From positions 29,859 through 93,858 of the forward strand of contig QANZ01027390.1 of assembly GCA_003254925.1 (NCBI GenBank): a DNA stretch of 64,000 nt, read 5' to 3'. Shown piece by piece: positions 12,075 through 27,227 of this stretch. How positions within the stretch are numbered: position 1 is the first letter of the stretch; the number at the start of each line of letters is the position of its first letter. A program made the position numbers and the translations under genes. The notes below the pieces were generated by a model. That model saw only the letters and a list, made by a program, of their open reading frames with translations. It searched no databases and was not told the DNA's origin. Source of the stretch: Chamaecrista fasciculata. Its lineage: Eukaryota > Streptophyta > Magnoliopsida > Fabales > Fabaceae.

Positions 12075-12449
12075 TGTTGAGTTTTGTTCTTTTCAAAGTC
12101 CCACATCGGGCAAACCAATTAAGATGAGGAAGGGTGGGAAGCTTGTATAAATAGGAGTGAGATATGAGCTTCTTAGATACCACAACTTACATAGATGTCC
12201 TAAATGGTGTAATGGGGTATGGGTAGTTGTGTATCATTTATGAGAGAATGTTTACAATTTTCTCCAGTAAAAAAATTGTATTGGTGAGGGTTTGTAATTT
12301 TTCCGTGCAAAAATTACAAATAGTGAAGTTTGTTCGAGTGGGACCGTGGAGTAGGTCTTGAGGCACTGAACCACGTTAATTTTTTTTGTGTGTGATTTTT
12401 CTATTTCCTCTTTCTTTATTTGTTGTGTAGGTTGTGCTTCTGCCCAACA
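12075..12449 (+). repeat. 3' LTR of the TRIM
   Basis: 375 bp, strongly similar to the first LTR, with a few substitutions and short indels. The divergence shows that the insertion is not very recent. Confidence 0.85.
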
Positions 12450-12454
12450 AGTGG

Positions 12455-13902
12455 AACTTACTTCCTCTCTCTACCCTATTATTTTTCTCTTAGGATTACA
12501 TTCCTAGTACTATAAATGATCCAAATTAAAATAATCCTCCATAAGATCAAATAAAGAACTAGCTTACAAGATCTTGGAAGCGATCTTTCACAAAGACATT
12601 GTTCAGAAAAAGAAGTAGCGGGGCAATCATATGTAATCCGTCGTGTTTAATTTTGGCCAAAAAATTAAAAAACTGCTTATTTTAGAAAAGTTGTTTTATT
12701 TCAAGTAAGTACTAAGACAAACATGATTTGTTCACTATTTTAATTTTGACTAAACCATCGATTCCCATGTGCCACCGTGACTTTCTATGGTTGCTAAAAG
12801 ATGATTTTGATTTTTAAGATTTTACCAAGAGGCCAACGAAAATTTTTGGTCAAATAACTGTGATTAGAAAAAAAAAACTGTGAAAATGAATTTAATAATT
12901 TTTTTTGATTAAATAGATCATAATTTAATAACTAGTCAATAGTTTTTCTTAATTTTATTTTAAAATTTATATAAATTATTCTATTAATCACTACCTTTTC
13001 ATAATTCATTTGATAAATTTATTTCGATCAAACCTGATTATTTTGTATTTCTTTGATCTTTATACCGATATGAAATGTTTGCTTGTTTTCTTTTTTTTAT
13101 AATGCTAATAATAAATTATCCAATAGTTACATTTGCTTCTTGTTTTACTATCTTCAAGAGTAAGAGTTTAACATCTGATTGTTTTACTATCCTCCTTGTT
13201 AAGTATTCTACGTTTGGTTTGCGACTTGTAAGAAGCACTACAAAACATGCTAAAAGAATTGATTTCTTTGTAATCTTTTATTTAGGATTTGTGTTGTTTT
13301 ATCTTTTAAATTTTCATTTGTTCTTTCTCTTATGTTTCTTTCTTTTTCCTGTGTATTATTATTTTTTATTTTAATGAAATATCTTTGTCAAAAAAAAAAA
13401 AGAAGAAAAGGAAGCCTAGCTATTTCATATTTTTTTTTTCCATGTAATTATTTACCCTAAGTTAGGCCAATGAGGTAAAAATGACTTGTGAGTCAGACTA
13501 ACATGGTAATGCCTTCAAAATAAAAATTGTGTAATTATTAGTCTGACTTGTGGATAACTGAATATGAAGTCCCATTTAAATAGTATATTTTATAAATTAA
13601 GACTACAAAACTTTAAAAATTTACATGAAACGACATAATTATAAATTAAAAAAAAAAATAAACTTCATCCTGAACACAAGAATTTCAAAGTATCTTCTCC
13701 TCAATTCTCTCTGTCACCATTTACAGGGAAACGCTAATTACTACCATATTTACAATGAAGGAAGTGTTTAAGTGCAAATCAGCTAAAATATATAAATTAA
13801 TTCACCTGAACCGTTCACTTTCTATAATCTTGTCTTTGATCATTCTTAAACTGTTTAAATGGACCAATTCATATACTATACATACTGAAATATTTCTCAA
13901 AC
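12455..13902. other. AT-rich intergenic DNA and lipase 3' flank
   Basis: No supported gene. A 99-codon open frame at 13075-13374 is a T-rich stretch without any recognisable motif. The last few hundred bases before 13903 are expected to hold the 3' UTR of the minus-strand lipase. Confidence 0.5.
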
Positions 13903-16900
13903 TCAATGAACATCCACCAGTCTTGGTGGTAGAATACTTGAAAAGCTACTAAAATTTCCAAGTGACTTAAAAAACCCAATCATATGATCATAAATATCTT
14001 CTTTAGCTTTGGAACTCAAGATAAAATCCACATGACCATAGTCTTCAAGATAAAGCAACTCCGGTGTGGATGGCAATTCCTTCACTGTGTGCAGGAAATC
14101 GGTTTTATCTGCCAAAGCATCATTGCCCCCATAAGCCATCCATATAGGCAGTAACTTTGGTATGCTGCCTAGATTGAACTCTGGTGGTTTCAACTGCCCA
14201 TACACTCTCAGATTCTTGAGAATTCCATAGTCATACTTAGCGAAAGTACCTTTTCGGATCACTGGTAAACAAATGATGTTATTAGAGATTGATTAACACA
14301 TGATTATTGAGTTTTCATCTATCACAATGAAAGGAAATGGCACACTTAGCAACACAAGAATTTAGTAGTGAACAACTTGGCACGTAGTCAAAATCGCTTC
14401 CTTCAGAATGGACAAAGGAAATTTATTTCAGCAAATCCAAACAAGAAATGTTTTTCAGCATTTTCTGAATCAAGCCCAAAAAACTCGTGGAAAAAATCAA
14501 GAATGAAGGAAATTTCAGACCGTATAAACTACTAGGTCATTCAATACCGATTGCATAAATAATGGTATTTGCTATATAACAACCACTGTACAGAAATGGT
14601 CTTTGCCTCTGATAAATCATGTTCATTGCCCAAAACTAATTAGAAGACACTTGAAGTATTCTAGTCCATTCAAATACATACAATTGAAAGAAGACACTTC
14701 ACATGAATACATCCTCAGTTAGTCAATCAATGGTGTTCATGAATAGATGGATAAACAAAAACTAAAAGCCAAAACAGTAACCACAATGACAACAATCGTA
14801 ATAAGATAATGATAATAATATTTAAACACATTAATAAGAACAAAATTTGACACGGAGACAAACTTCCAAATTAATCTCTATGGAAAAGGCCAGTATTATC
14901 TTTAAAACTATATTACAATATATCTTCTAAAATCCCTATTACCTACGGAGGTCAGGTTAGCAGCTCCATTCATATCATGCAAATACTATGATCATTATTA
15001 TGGATGAATATGGCTACATGAAAATGTTGTGATAGTAACAAGTGGAAGTAATTAGCTAGAAAAAAGCAAAGGCATCAAAATGTGATTGATAGTTTAAGTT
15101 TCACTGGTGGTTAGAAAATAGCAACCACGCATGTTTAGAACTGTCAGACTCATAGCATAATTGTCACAGAAAGTTGCCTGATGAAGGTAAATGAAGCATA
15201 CTCTGGAATAGATGGTGCAAATTTTTTGATGATGATGGGTGAGGCTCATATTGAAGATAAAAATCCACACGTGAGTTATTGAAGCAGCAATTCTTCCCTG
15301 CAGTTTCATTTACGTGACTTCTTGAGAAGCATTAAGAGAAAAGAAAGAAGAAAATAAGACAAACACACACACACACAACAACAACAACAACAATAAGAAA
15401 AGAAAAGAAAAAAAAAAACAGTAATAATACACAATGGTTGGAGCAGGGTAATGTAAAATATCACGATTCTTTTTTTTATAAAAAAAACACATGGTATTCT
15501 AACTCTGTTAACTCTAAAATAGAAAGAATACACTTCATTGTATTAAGAGGTCTTTAATGTAATCATGCCTCTACAGTTTAATTGTACACTATGTTTCAAA
15601 AGGCAGTGAAGCAGATAAACTGATAGGAATCACTTAAAGGGAGGTGAGTTTGTTTTCTGTTTATTTATTTTGGTTACTGATGGACCTCCATTGATCCATA
15701 CATACAAGAGAAGGAGAAAGAGGCCTCAAGAGAGTCCTAAGTATATGGGCCAGGGACTAATGGCCCAATGAAGGCTGATAGTCAAGTAGGGGATGTTGGT
15801 TTGGGTAGGGGACCACAGCAAGGGGATGTTGCATAACAATTCTAGTGTGCTAGCTGTGAGAGTGAGTGAGGCAGCAGCTATTGAGGTATTTGAGTAGGCT
15901 TTGGCAGGGTTTTACGCAGAGAATTAGTTAGGTTAATGTGGGAGAGACTGGCCTCTCGAATTCTAGAGTGGTTTATGTTTTCTTTTGCTATCTTCTATAC
16001 TGTACTGGTGGTTTAGTCTCTTTGAGACACTACAATTTCTATCTATTCAATAATATAGTTCCTATTATTACTTCCTATTATTACTCTATATCACAATTCA
16101 CAAGCACTTATAAAACTATAGGAATGTATCATTGATCATTCTAATCTTATGTATCAAGCAATTAAAATTACACAATGCCATGAAATTCTAGCACAAATAT
16201 TCAACCATCACGTTCTTGTCACCAAGGTTATTAAGATCGAGATCTTAATAAAAATCGGAGCGGAAAAAAAATAGATCGAATCGTAAAATCGAATCGAGGA
16301 TCGTAAGATCCTAACTTTTTTTTTTGCACAAAAAAATTAGGATTGTAAGATCTTAACAATTAGGATTGTAAGATCTAAACAATTTATATTTATTCTAAAT
16401 ATGTCTAAAAATTTTATTTTTATGGTATATTTACATCTTTGTTGTGTCAAACATCTTACAAATAAGGATAAAAACTAATATAACTTTGATTTTATAGATA
16501 AATGTGAAAGGGAACGGCGGAGAATATGAGAGACTGTGAAAAGTGAAAAGATAAATGTGATTTGTGAAAGGAAAACCCTAAATTTGCCTCACTTATGCGT
16601 TTTGGGCCAAAAAATTAAAAATAAAAAACAAAAATGTATAAAACACTAAGTTTTGGGCCAAAAAAAAAATATTTTTGTCTCAGATCGTATGGATCGTACG
16701 ATCCTACGATCTTAACTAGAAAATCGCGATCTTAGTCTGATCCTAACTAAATACGATCTTCTATATGATCCAGCAAGGTTGGCCTTATTAAGATCTCAAT
16801 CTTATACGATCTAAGATCTCGATCTTAATAACCTTGCTTGTCACTTTTTTCTTATCAGAAAATTTAAATGACTGTTTAAAACATATCACACCCACAGGAT

Positions 16901-19900
16901 AAATGTCAATTCTTTTTTACACAATTCATGTATTTTCCAGCACTAATTTAAGAGGGAATTATATTTCCACCATATATCTAGCTGCATGGGTTGCAGTTTT
17001 GAAAGCCGAAGCAACAACACACCAAAAACATTGATTTAGTATGGTTTATGATGTTAAATTTATACAAAAGCAACAAACTCCAGTGCAAATTCAATCTAAT
17101 GATACAAATTTAAATTCCTAAAACTAAAATAGATATGGATGCAGAATTCACTTCGGTTTAGGGCCAGAAATCACAATATGCCTGTTGTCAAATAAAATTT
17201 CTAGAACCAACAGAGAATATTAACTACTAAATTACATATGGTTTCTCGTTCCACAAAAGAAATGAGACAGAAGTCATATAATAGGTTAAAAACCAACTTA
17301 TTGATAAATCATTCTTGATGTTCATGTTTTAATTATCAATCCAATATCATGCTTTCTTATAAAGTTGTGAGAAATCATCCTATCTCGTGACAAAAACTTC
17401 ACTAGGCGATGGAAGCAAGAAATTGAGAAATTCTTTCACACATATGGTAAGAAAATTCTTCTCATATTACATTTTGTCCAACATAGAACTAACATATTAA
17501 TCCACTACTTTTTATCCCACCAGAGAGAATGGCAATAAAGAAATATGAAACGTGGGGAACATAGCTTGAAATGAGCAGATCATCAAAATCACAAATACGA
17601 CTCTCCCAAGTCCCATTAAACAAATCCCACTGCACAAACATTTGCAAGTACAACCAACACCCAGCATGGGCGCTCAGTCACAGTCTCACAGACATGTAAA
17701 AACAGAGACATAACAGAGCCCACAAGAGAGATAAACCTGTTATTGATGACAGCAAATCACTGCAATCTAGATGGTTGTCACATATTGAATCCATGAGACT
17801 GACTCCCCAATCACTGAAGGTAATGTAAGAAAATTGCATGAATTTAGCATGGGTCAAACAAATAAACAAAGAGGAATGCAAGTAAAAAGGGAAAGAGATA
17901 AAAAAAAGGGCAAGAAGATTTAAAATTGATACCTTCTGAAGTTAAGTTGATGAATCCCCATGGCAAGAATCATCTGTGGAAAAACATGAATCATTTCTAA
18001 TCACAAAGATCAACTTCTCCATCAAAACTAAAAGATTGAAGCAAGTAATAACCTGATCAATGTGCATTGTAACCATTCTAAGTACAAAAGGTGCATCAAC
18101 ATGACCCAAGTATGATATTGGAGATAGAAGAGCTGCAGCTTCAACCTTTTCTACTATCTGTGGCTGAGTGAAGGCCGCCAAAGACATAATTGTCCCCTGA
18201 AAAGGAAGAGAAATATATAAAATGCATACTATATAGCAAGCACAAAATAGCAAGTGTAGTATACGATGTACAACTATCAGCAATACCTGTGAATGCCCAA
18301 CTACCAAGACCTTTGAGTTTGCTACTGTATGTATGTAATCAATCATTTCTGCAAGATCATACAGGGCTAATTCCTGCCAACTCCAATCCCAAAATTCCTG
18401 CAAGAGAACCATACTTTAGCTAGTCATATCATTACACAATGGGTGAAATATATTACATTGTAACTCTGACACACTAACATGCCACCTCAGACAATTAGGC
18501 GGTATAAAAGATATTGAACGGTCCTTTCAAAATCAAAAGGATATCAAGAATCCCATGCATAATGCATAGCTACTTTTCTACTGTGTCTCCCTCACTAATA
18601 CTACTAAAAATAGGAATAGAAACTATTATGGGGAGCAGAGTGTAGTCTGTTATTTATTTCATTCTTTCTCCATTGCCTACAATTATGCATAGACAGCAGC
18701 TTCACACATTGCTCTATAAAAGGAAATAGTAATACAACCCATACTACAATAACCATGGTCAATTGACAGGAACTCTTCTCATACTTCATGTAGCATAAAG
18801 AAAAACACATGCCTTATCCTTCTCTGATAAAGACTTATGCCCATAGCTCCAGCGTGTTCCACGCACATTTCCTACCCAAACATCAAAACCGTGATCTGCA
18901 AGGATGAAGCCTAATGATTGTTCTGGAGTATTAAGAAACCAAGCATCGCCACCCTGATCATATCTCAAAATTGGCATCAATGAATAAAATTCAAGATTCA
19001 ATACCGACTCAAAAATTTAAAATGAATTTTTAACTTAAAAAAATGGTCACCAAAAATTCATGAAATCTGTCATTACGGAAAATACATCCACATACACATA
19101 TATTGTATCCACATCCTAGCAATATGTCTCAAACTTAAGATTATTCCCAATGAAGTTCATGCAATTTGCTGTGGTTAAATTGTGATATTTTTTATACTTA
19201 AAAGCGAATCCTTTTTTAACCAATTCATGAGTTAGCTTTTCACATTTTATATTAACATTCCAGTAAACTCAGAAAACAATGTAGTACCTGCAGAATCCAT
19301 ACGAGTAAAAAATGCAAAAGTAATTAGCACAAAGATTTTCCTCTGATGTTAAGTAAGCCAACCTCAGGCGTGGGTATAATAATATGTGAAAGACAGCCTT
19401 CCTTCCCAATCATAAAGTCTTTGGCAATGAAAGAAGTAGAAAACCCCTATTAACCCTGGTGTCCCAAATGTTGCTCCTTAGCATTAAGAAATTACAAGGG
19501 CATCACGTTCCACCCAGCCAACCACCCAGATATGCACATACAGTATACACATTTTTTATACTAGTGGTATGCGTGTCATTAATCTTCCAGGAAAACATAT
19601 TATATGAACCCTTTAACATTTATTATTCAAAAATTGGTTTCCCACTTCATACAAAGCAACTATTTCCTCTTCTAGAAAATCAAGTAGTGCTATCCCTTTT
19701 ATTACAGAACTGGATGATTTTCACTTCTTTCTGCCCTAGCAAACCACAATAAGTCATTGCAAGTATCAGTGAAGGTTCTCTAGCAAATTATAAATGATCT
19801 TAACCAGTTCATTATTCGTACATTAAGCATGTAATGCTGTCATAATTTCAATACTTCATCCACAGTTCCACACTAAATATGTCGCCCACCTATAACCTAT

Positions 19901-20598
19901 AACGAATCAAAGTAATTTTGTCTTTTTCTTCCTTATTTATTTATTTATTTATTTTTCACAAAGTGAGCAAGCAAAACGTGAGAATTTACCATGAAAAGCC
20001 CATGCTGAAGCAGGACTGGAGGACCGAGTTCTCCTGCATTATCTGGACGAGAAGAAGAAACACGTTGAAGAGCTAACAAATAACCATCCTTTGTTTCAAT
20101 CTGAAGGTAAAAGACAAACCCTAAGTCAGTAAAGACGAAATTCAAACCACAGATAACGGGTCAAAACGAAGCAACCAAAACCTAGTTAAGTCTGCCAGTA
20201 AAAGTCAGGAAAAGTATTATAAAAAAAACATTAACTATGACATATACAATTTTCACTCCTTGAACTTCAGAAAACAACAGTATTACTATATTCGGAAAAA
20301 AGAAATAGCTAGTTGACCAAAATTATCCAGTTTCCTCAGTGAGTAATAAATATCTGAATTCTCGATCTTAGAGTGTGTTTATCCTTTATCCTCAGAAACA
20401 GTTTCACAATTAGAGAATCAAGCGAGGAAGTAGTACCGTGATCTCGGAGCAGGGATAGCCGGCGGGAACAATGATCTGAGCGCACAAACTGTCGGACGGC
20501 GACCGGAGAAGGTCGTCGAAATTTGCCGATGAAGTAACGGCGACGGCTCCGAAGATAACGGAGACAATGACGATTGCTGCCACCGCCGTCAACGACAT
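13903..20598 (-). CDS. LIP1: Secreted acid (gastric-type) triacylglycerol lipase, LIP1-like, nine exons
   Basis: Alpha/beta-hydrolase that cleaves acyl esters, close to Arabidopsis LIP1 (393 residues). Exons: 20598-20437, 20100-19990, 18953-18813, 18397-18287, 18196-18053, 17973-17933, 17813-17737, 15297-15202 and 14261-13903. Together they give 1242 nt and 413 residues with all phases matching. A signal peptide spans about residues 1-25 (MSLTAVAAIVIVSVIFGAVA). LLQHGLFM closes exon 2. The nucleophile Ser174 is in GHSQG, formed across the exon 4-5 junction. The charge relay is probably Asp342 (GGND) and His371 (DYGHVDF). The 96-bp exon 8 (NCCFNNSRVDFYL) is isolated between introns of 2.4 and 0.9 kb. 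Intron 3 has a GC donor (AAG|GCATGT); the nearest GT would break the frame. No disruption is seen, so the gene looks functional. Confidence 0.9.
15361..15419. repeat. Compound microsatellite in lipase intron 7
   Basis: (AC)n, then (CAA)n, then AAAAG-rich text; the first part reads 'aaacacacacacacac'. It lies 64 bases upstream (in gene orientation) of exon 8. Confidence 0.8.
15660..16110. other. Possible retrotransposon remnant in lipase intron 7
   Basis: A less AT-rich block with text such as 'ggcccaatgaaggctgatag', ending in 'attcaataatatag', which resembles the R-U5 part of an LTR. No paired repeat or duplication was found, so the call is tentative. Confidence 0.25.
16223..16836. repeat. 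hAT-like MITE in lipase intron 7, perfect 8-bp duplication
   Basis: Terminal inverted repeats start 'caaggttattaagatcgag', and the right end reads 'gatctcgatcttaataacc' followed by ttg. The 8-bp duplication cttgtcac is perfect (16215-16222 and 16837-16844). Much of the body consists of 'gatcgtacgatc'-type palindromes. It belongs to the same family as the elements that form the BSP introns at 43017-43866 and 46948-47042. Confidence 0.85.
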
Positions 20599-20908
20599 CG
20601 CCGGCGAGAGATTGGAGTGAGCGGGAAGAAAGGCTCCACAATCGCAGAGGCTGCGATTCTCTGAGCCACAGGGTTTGGATCAGTTGGGATTTGAGAAATT
20701 TGAACGCTTTCGGAATTCACAGGTGTCGAACACGCGGGTCAGAGCGCGTGGAAAGCAAAGTGAAATAACAAAGTTTGTCGTTACCTCATTGGGAGACCAA
20801 AATCCAAATAAATAAAATTAAAATATTAAAATATATATATATATATTAAAATAAAATGTAATCCTTCCTATTATTTGTAAAGGATAACGGATAAAATTAA
20901 AAAACATT
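20599..20908. other. Lipase upstream region
   Basis: Positions 20599-20770 are GC-richer and probably hold the 5' UTR and core promoter of the lipase. Beyond that lies AT-rich DNA with a (TA)n run at 20832-20845. No other gene. Confidence 0.4.
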
Positions 20909-21501
20909 GGTTAAATGATATTTTGGTCCTCAGACCATGGGGTTAGTTTCATTTTGCTCCTCGAACTATTTTTTATTTCGTTTTGGTCCTAAAAATATGC
21001 GATTAGTTTCATTTTGGTCCTCAAACTATTTTTGTTCCATCTTAGTCTTCAAAATGTGATTTTATCTTCTTTTTATACTGTTATTTTTAACCTAGACAAT
21101 TGAGATGAATTATTTTTCACTCATACGTATTATAATAAGCGAATTGACAAAGTGAGAAAAAAATTTATTTTTAATCACAAATTGAAAATAAATTTTATGG
21201 TTAATTTTTTCTTTTGAAGAGTGAAATTTGCTTTTTCTCTTTGTCAAATCACTTATTATTAGTTTAAGGACCAAAATGAAACAAATATGAAATCTTAAGG
21301 ACTAAAGAAAAATAAATGTGAAAGTTTGAAGATTAAAATGGAACAAATGTGAAAATTTGAGGACTAAAACAAAATAAAAAATAATTTGATGACCAAAATG
21401 AAACTGACCTATAGTTTGAGGATTAAAACGGAACAAAAAATAGTTTGAGGACCAAAATGAAACTAAACCCATAATTTGAGGACCAAAATGACCATTTAAC
21501 C
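20909..21501. repeat. Mutator-like foldback MITE, 593 bp
   Basis: Left 'ggttaaatgatattttggtc' pairs with right 'ggaccaaaatgaccatttaa'. Repeated 'ggaccaaaatgaaac' and 'tttcattttggtcc' units fill both arms. Flanks aaaaacatt (20900-20908) and aaaaacttt (21502-21510) match at 8 of 9 positions. Confidence 0.75.
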
Positions 21502-21522
21502 AAAAACTTTAATTTGCTGGTT

Positions 21523-21679
21523 CTTTTTTGGTTGCTGGACTAATCCTCCATGGATCTGAGCTTCATTTAAGGAGTTTGTCGCTAACCAATTGTTTGTTGC
21601 ATACACAAGGCAGGGGATCGAACCTCCGACCATTGCCCAAGCAACCTAGTGAGCTAACCGCTAGACCAACTGAACTTGG
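21523..21679 (-). mobile_element. tRNA-derived SINE on the minus strand
   Basis: Read on the minus strand it has an A-box 'tggtctagcggttagc', a B-box 'aggttcgatccc' and an A-rich end. Flanks tttaatttgctggtt (21508-21522) and tttaatttgttggtt (21680-21694) match at 14 of 15 positions. It is a different family from the SINE at 8744. It landed directly beside the foldback element at 20909, so the two flanking duplications overlap. Confidence 0.82.
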
Positions 21680-21694
21680 TTTAATTTGTTGGTT

Positions 21695-22427
21695 TTTGAT
21701 ACAAGTAGTTTTCGTTTTATCTATTTGGTACACTAATTCTATTTTTTTCTCAAATCTTTTGTTTTTTTTTAAGATATACTCCTTCTGATATAATTTTTAA
21801 TAATAAATTTATAATTCCTTAACACGAAATTGTACAAAAAGATTATGTGATTCCTTCCACATTATAAAAGTATTATTTTTGGTTAGAGCCTAATCATCGA
21901 AGGGATGAGAGTCTACACTCTACACAAAAGACATAAGACTTGTAAGGGGTTTATATAAGCTGAAATAATTATAAAATGTCAAGTCAGATGTTTGCTTAAA
22001 AAACAAATGACACTAGTTTAAAGGTGAGTTCTTGCGAGATTTTTTTATATGTCAAATGTGAGATTTTTTTGGGGTTGAAGTGCACAAAAAGAAACCAAAC
22101 CTTGATTCCAAAGTTGACATGGCATCAAACACATGCTTAGGGTGTAAGTACAGTTCATCTCCTCTTTGAAGGCATGTTTCTTGCTTAGAGCAGACAATAT
22201 TATAATTTTAAGGTTATAAAACTCGATTATGCTACCCAAAACAAGCATGAGGCATGCACACCCTCTCCCTTGTTTATTTTGAAGCTTGTAGAAAATATTT
22301 GTAAGATGAGGTGTTTTTTTTATCCCTTTAAAAATGGTTTTGTTAAAGGCATTTTTTATAGATATATTTTACTCAAAGAAATCATATTTGAAATTCAATT
22401 AGGCGGTAAATATAAATATTGTAGAAA
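21695..22427. other. AT-rich intergenic DNA
   Basis: No gene or clear repeat recognised. Confidence 0.5.
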
Positions 22428-22749
22428 GGCCTAACTCACCTCAAAAGAGAGCTCAAGGGAGAGAGTTGTCTCAATATATATATATATATATATAGAGTTA
22501 GAAAGTCCTTTAACTAAGCAATGTACGACTTCAACACGCCCCCTCACACCTGACGTAGGAGCGTGAAGTCGACGGGTTATTTCCAGGGTAGCCCACAGTA
22601 AGGCTCATCTATCCCACACGCTCAAACGTGACTCTGATACCATGTAAAAATGTCTAACTCACTTCAAAAGAGCTCTCAAAGAGAAAAAGTTGTCTTATTA
22701 TATATAGAGAGTTAAAAAATCCTTTAACTAAGTGACGTGCACTTCAACA
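22428..22749 (-). mobile_element. SMART-like mini LTR retrotransposon, 322 bp in total
   Basis: Two direct repeats of about 100 bp (22428-22536 and 22651-22749) begin on the minus strand with TGTTGAAGT and share 'cttagttaaagga' and 'gtgagttag'. On that strand the 5' repeat is followed by 'tggtatcagag' (22632-22642 reversed), a tRNA-Met primer site. The 3' repeat is preceded by 'gtgtgagggggcg', a polypurine tract. The interior is 114 bp. One repeat contains a (TA)n expansion. No clear 5-bp target duplication is left. Confidence 0.8.
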
Positions 22750-23621
22750 AATATTTCTTTTCAATTCAAAATTCAGTTTGAGTTTATCACTTATAATCAT
22801 CTATTTGATACATAATACATTGGCCTCGTGTTCCCTTCCGTGATTGATACAACAAATATTGCATAATATTTTGTTCAAATTATGAGTATTCCATTGGATG
22901 TAAAGAAAGCTTAGTATATTTTCAAATCTAGAGTATTGTAATACTATCCTTGACGACTTTTTTATCCAGTAACAAAAATGAAAAAAAATCATAAAAATCT
23001 AGACTTATAATCTAGATATGTTGGCTAAATATAATTTTACAAATTTGTTTTTTTTTTAAAAAAAAAATTCATAAATCCTATACTAGAACACATATGTCGC
23101 GTTTAGATTGACATCAATTACGTGTGAACTGTGAAATTAAGGTAAAAAATAATGTGATTTATAATTTTTATTACATATAGTAAAAGCTTGTATGTGAATT
23201 TTTATAGTTCATATTCTTGATATTTGATTTAAAAAGTCATCTTTAGGTTTGAACTTTAGAATTGCTACATTCACTGTTTTATTCGCTTTCGCTAGATTAA
23301 TCTGCTGCCACTACTTTAATTATTCGAAAGATTAATCCTGAATTTCAAATTAATCATGGTCGAACATTCAACATCAGGACCAGGTTCATTGCACTATTTG
23401 CATCTCCATTTTTTCCACTCAAAATATCTCTTCACTGCTTTCCCACTGTAAATTCCACTCAAAGTATTGAATCCCTTTTTCCTTTGAAAAAGGCTCAAAG
23501 ATGCCATTTTAATTTCAAGCAATCTCATTATTCTTCCATTTCAATTTTATACTCCTACTCCTCAAAATCCTTATTTCCACCTCCACTATCGTCGATCGCC
23601 GCCAGAATCATCGAACTTGTA
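22750..23621. other. Intergenic DNA and MTK1 promoter
   Basis: From about 23380 to the ATG this is recognisably homologous to 28510-28748 in front of MTK2 (shared 'gaccaggttcattgca', 'tcaaaatatctctt' and 'agatgccattt'). The duplicated segment therefore included the proximal promoter and leader. No other gene. Confidence 0.6.

Positions 23622-27227
<3,606 letters not shown>

Larger units (their letters stand above)
11050..12449 (+). mobile_element. TRIM (small non-coding LTR retrotransposon), 1.4 kb
   Basis: Two direct repeats, 11050-11418 and 12075-12449, each run from TGTTGAG to CA. A primer-binding site 'tggtatcagagcc', complementary to initiator tRNA-Met, follows the first repeat after two bases (11421). 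A purine-rich tract (gaatgaagggagga) precedes the second. The flanks agtag and agtgg differ by one base. The 656-bp interior has no gag or pol. Instead it holds a decayed array of 'gacgaggagatgcc' units (about 11740-11950). Like all TRIMs it would depend on enzymes from other elements. Confidence 0.88.

Noticed and set aside
13075-13374. 99-codon open frame rich in Phe and Leu
   Set aside because: It is a T-rich stretch with no motif, no matching splice partners and no codon bias; hydrophobic composition is expected from T-rich DNA.
21595-21672. Possible tRNA gene on the minus strand
   Set aside because: It is the head of a SINE with flanking duplications.
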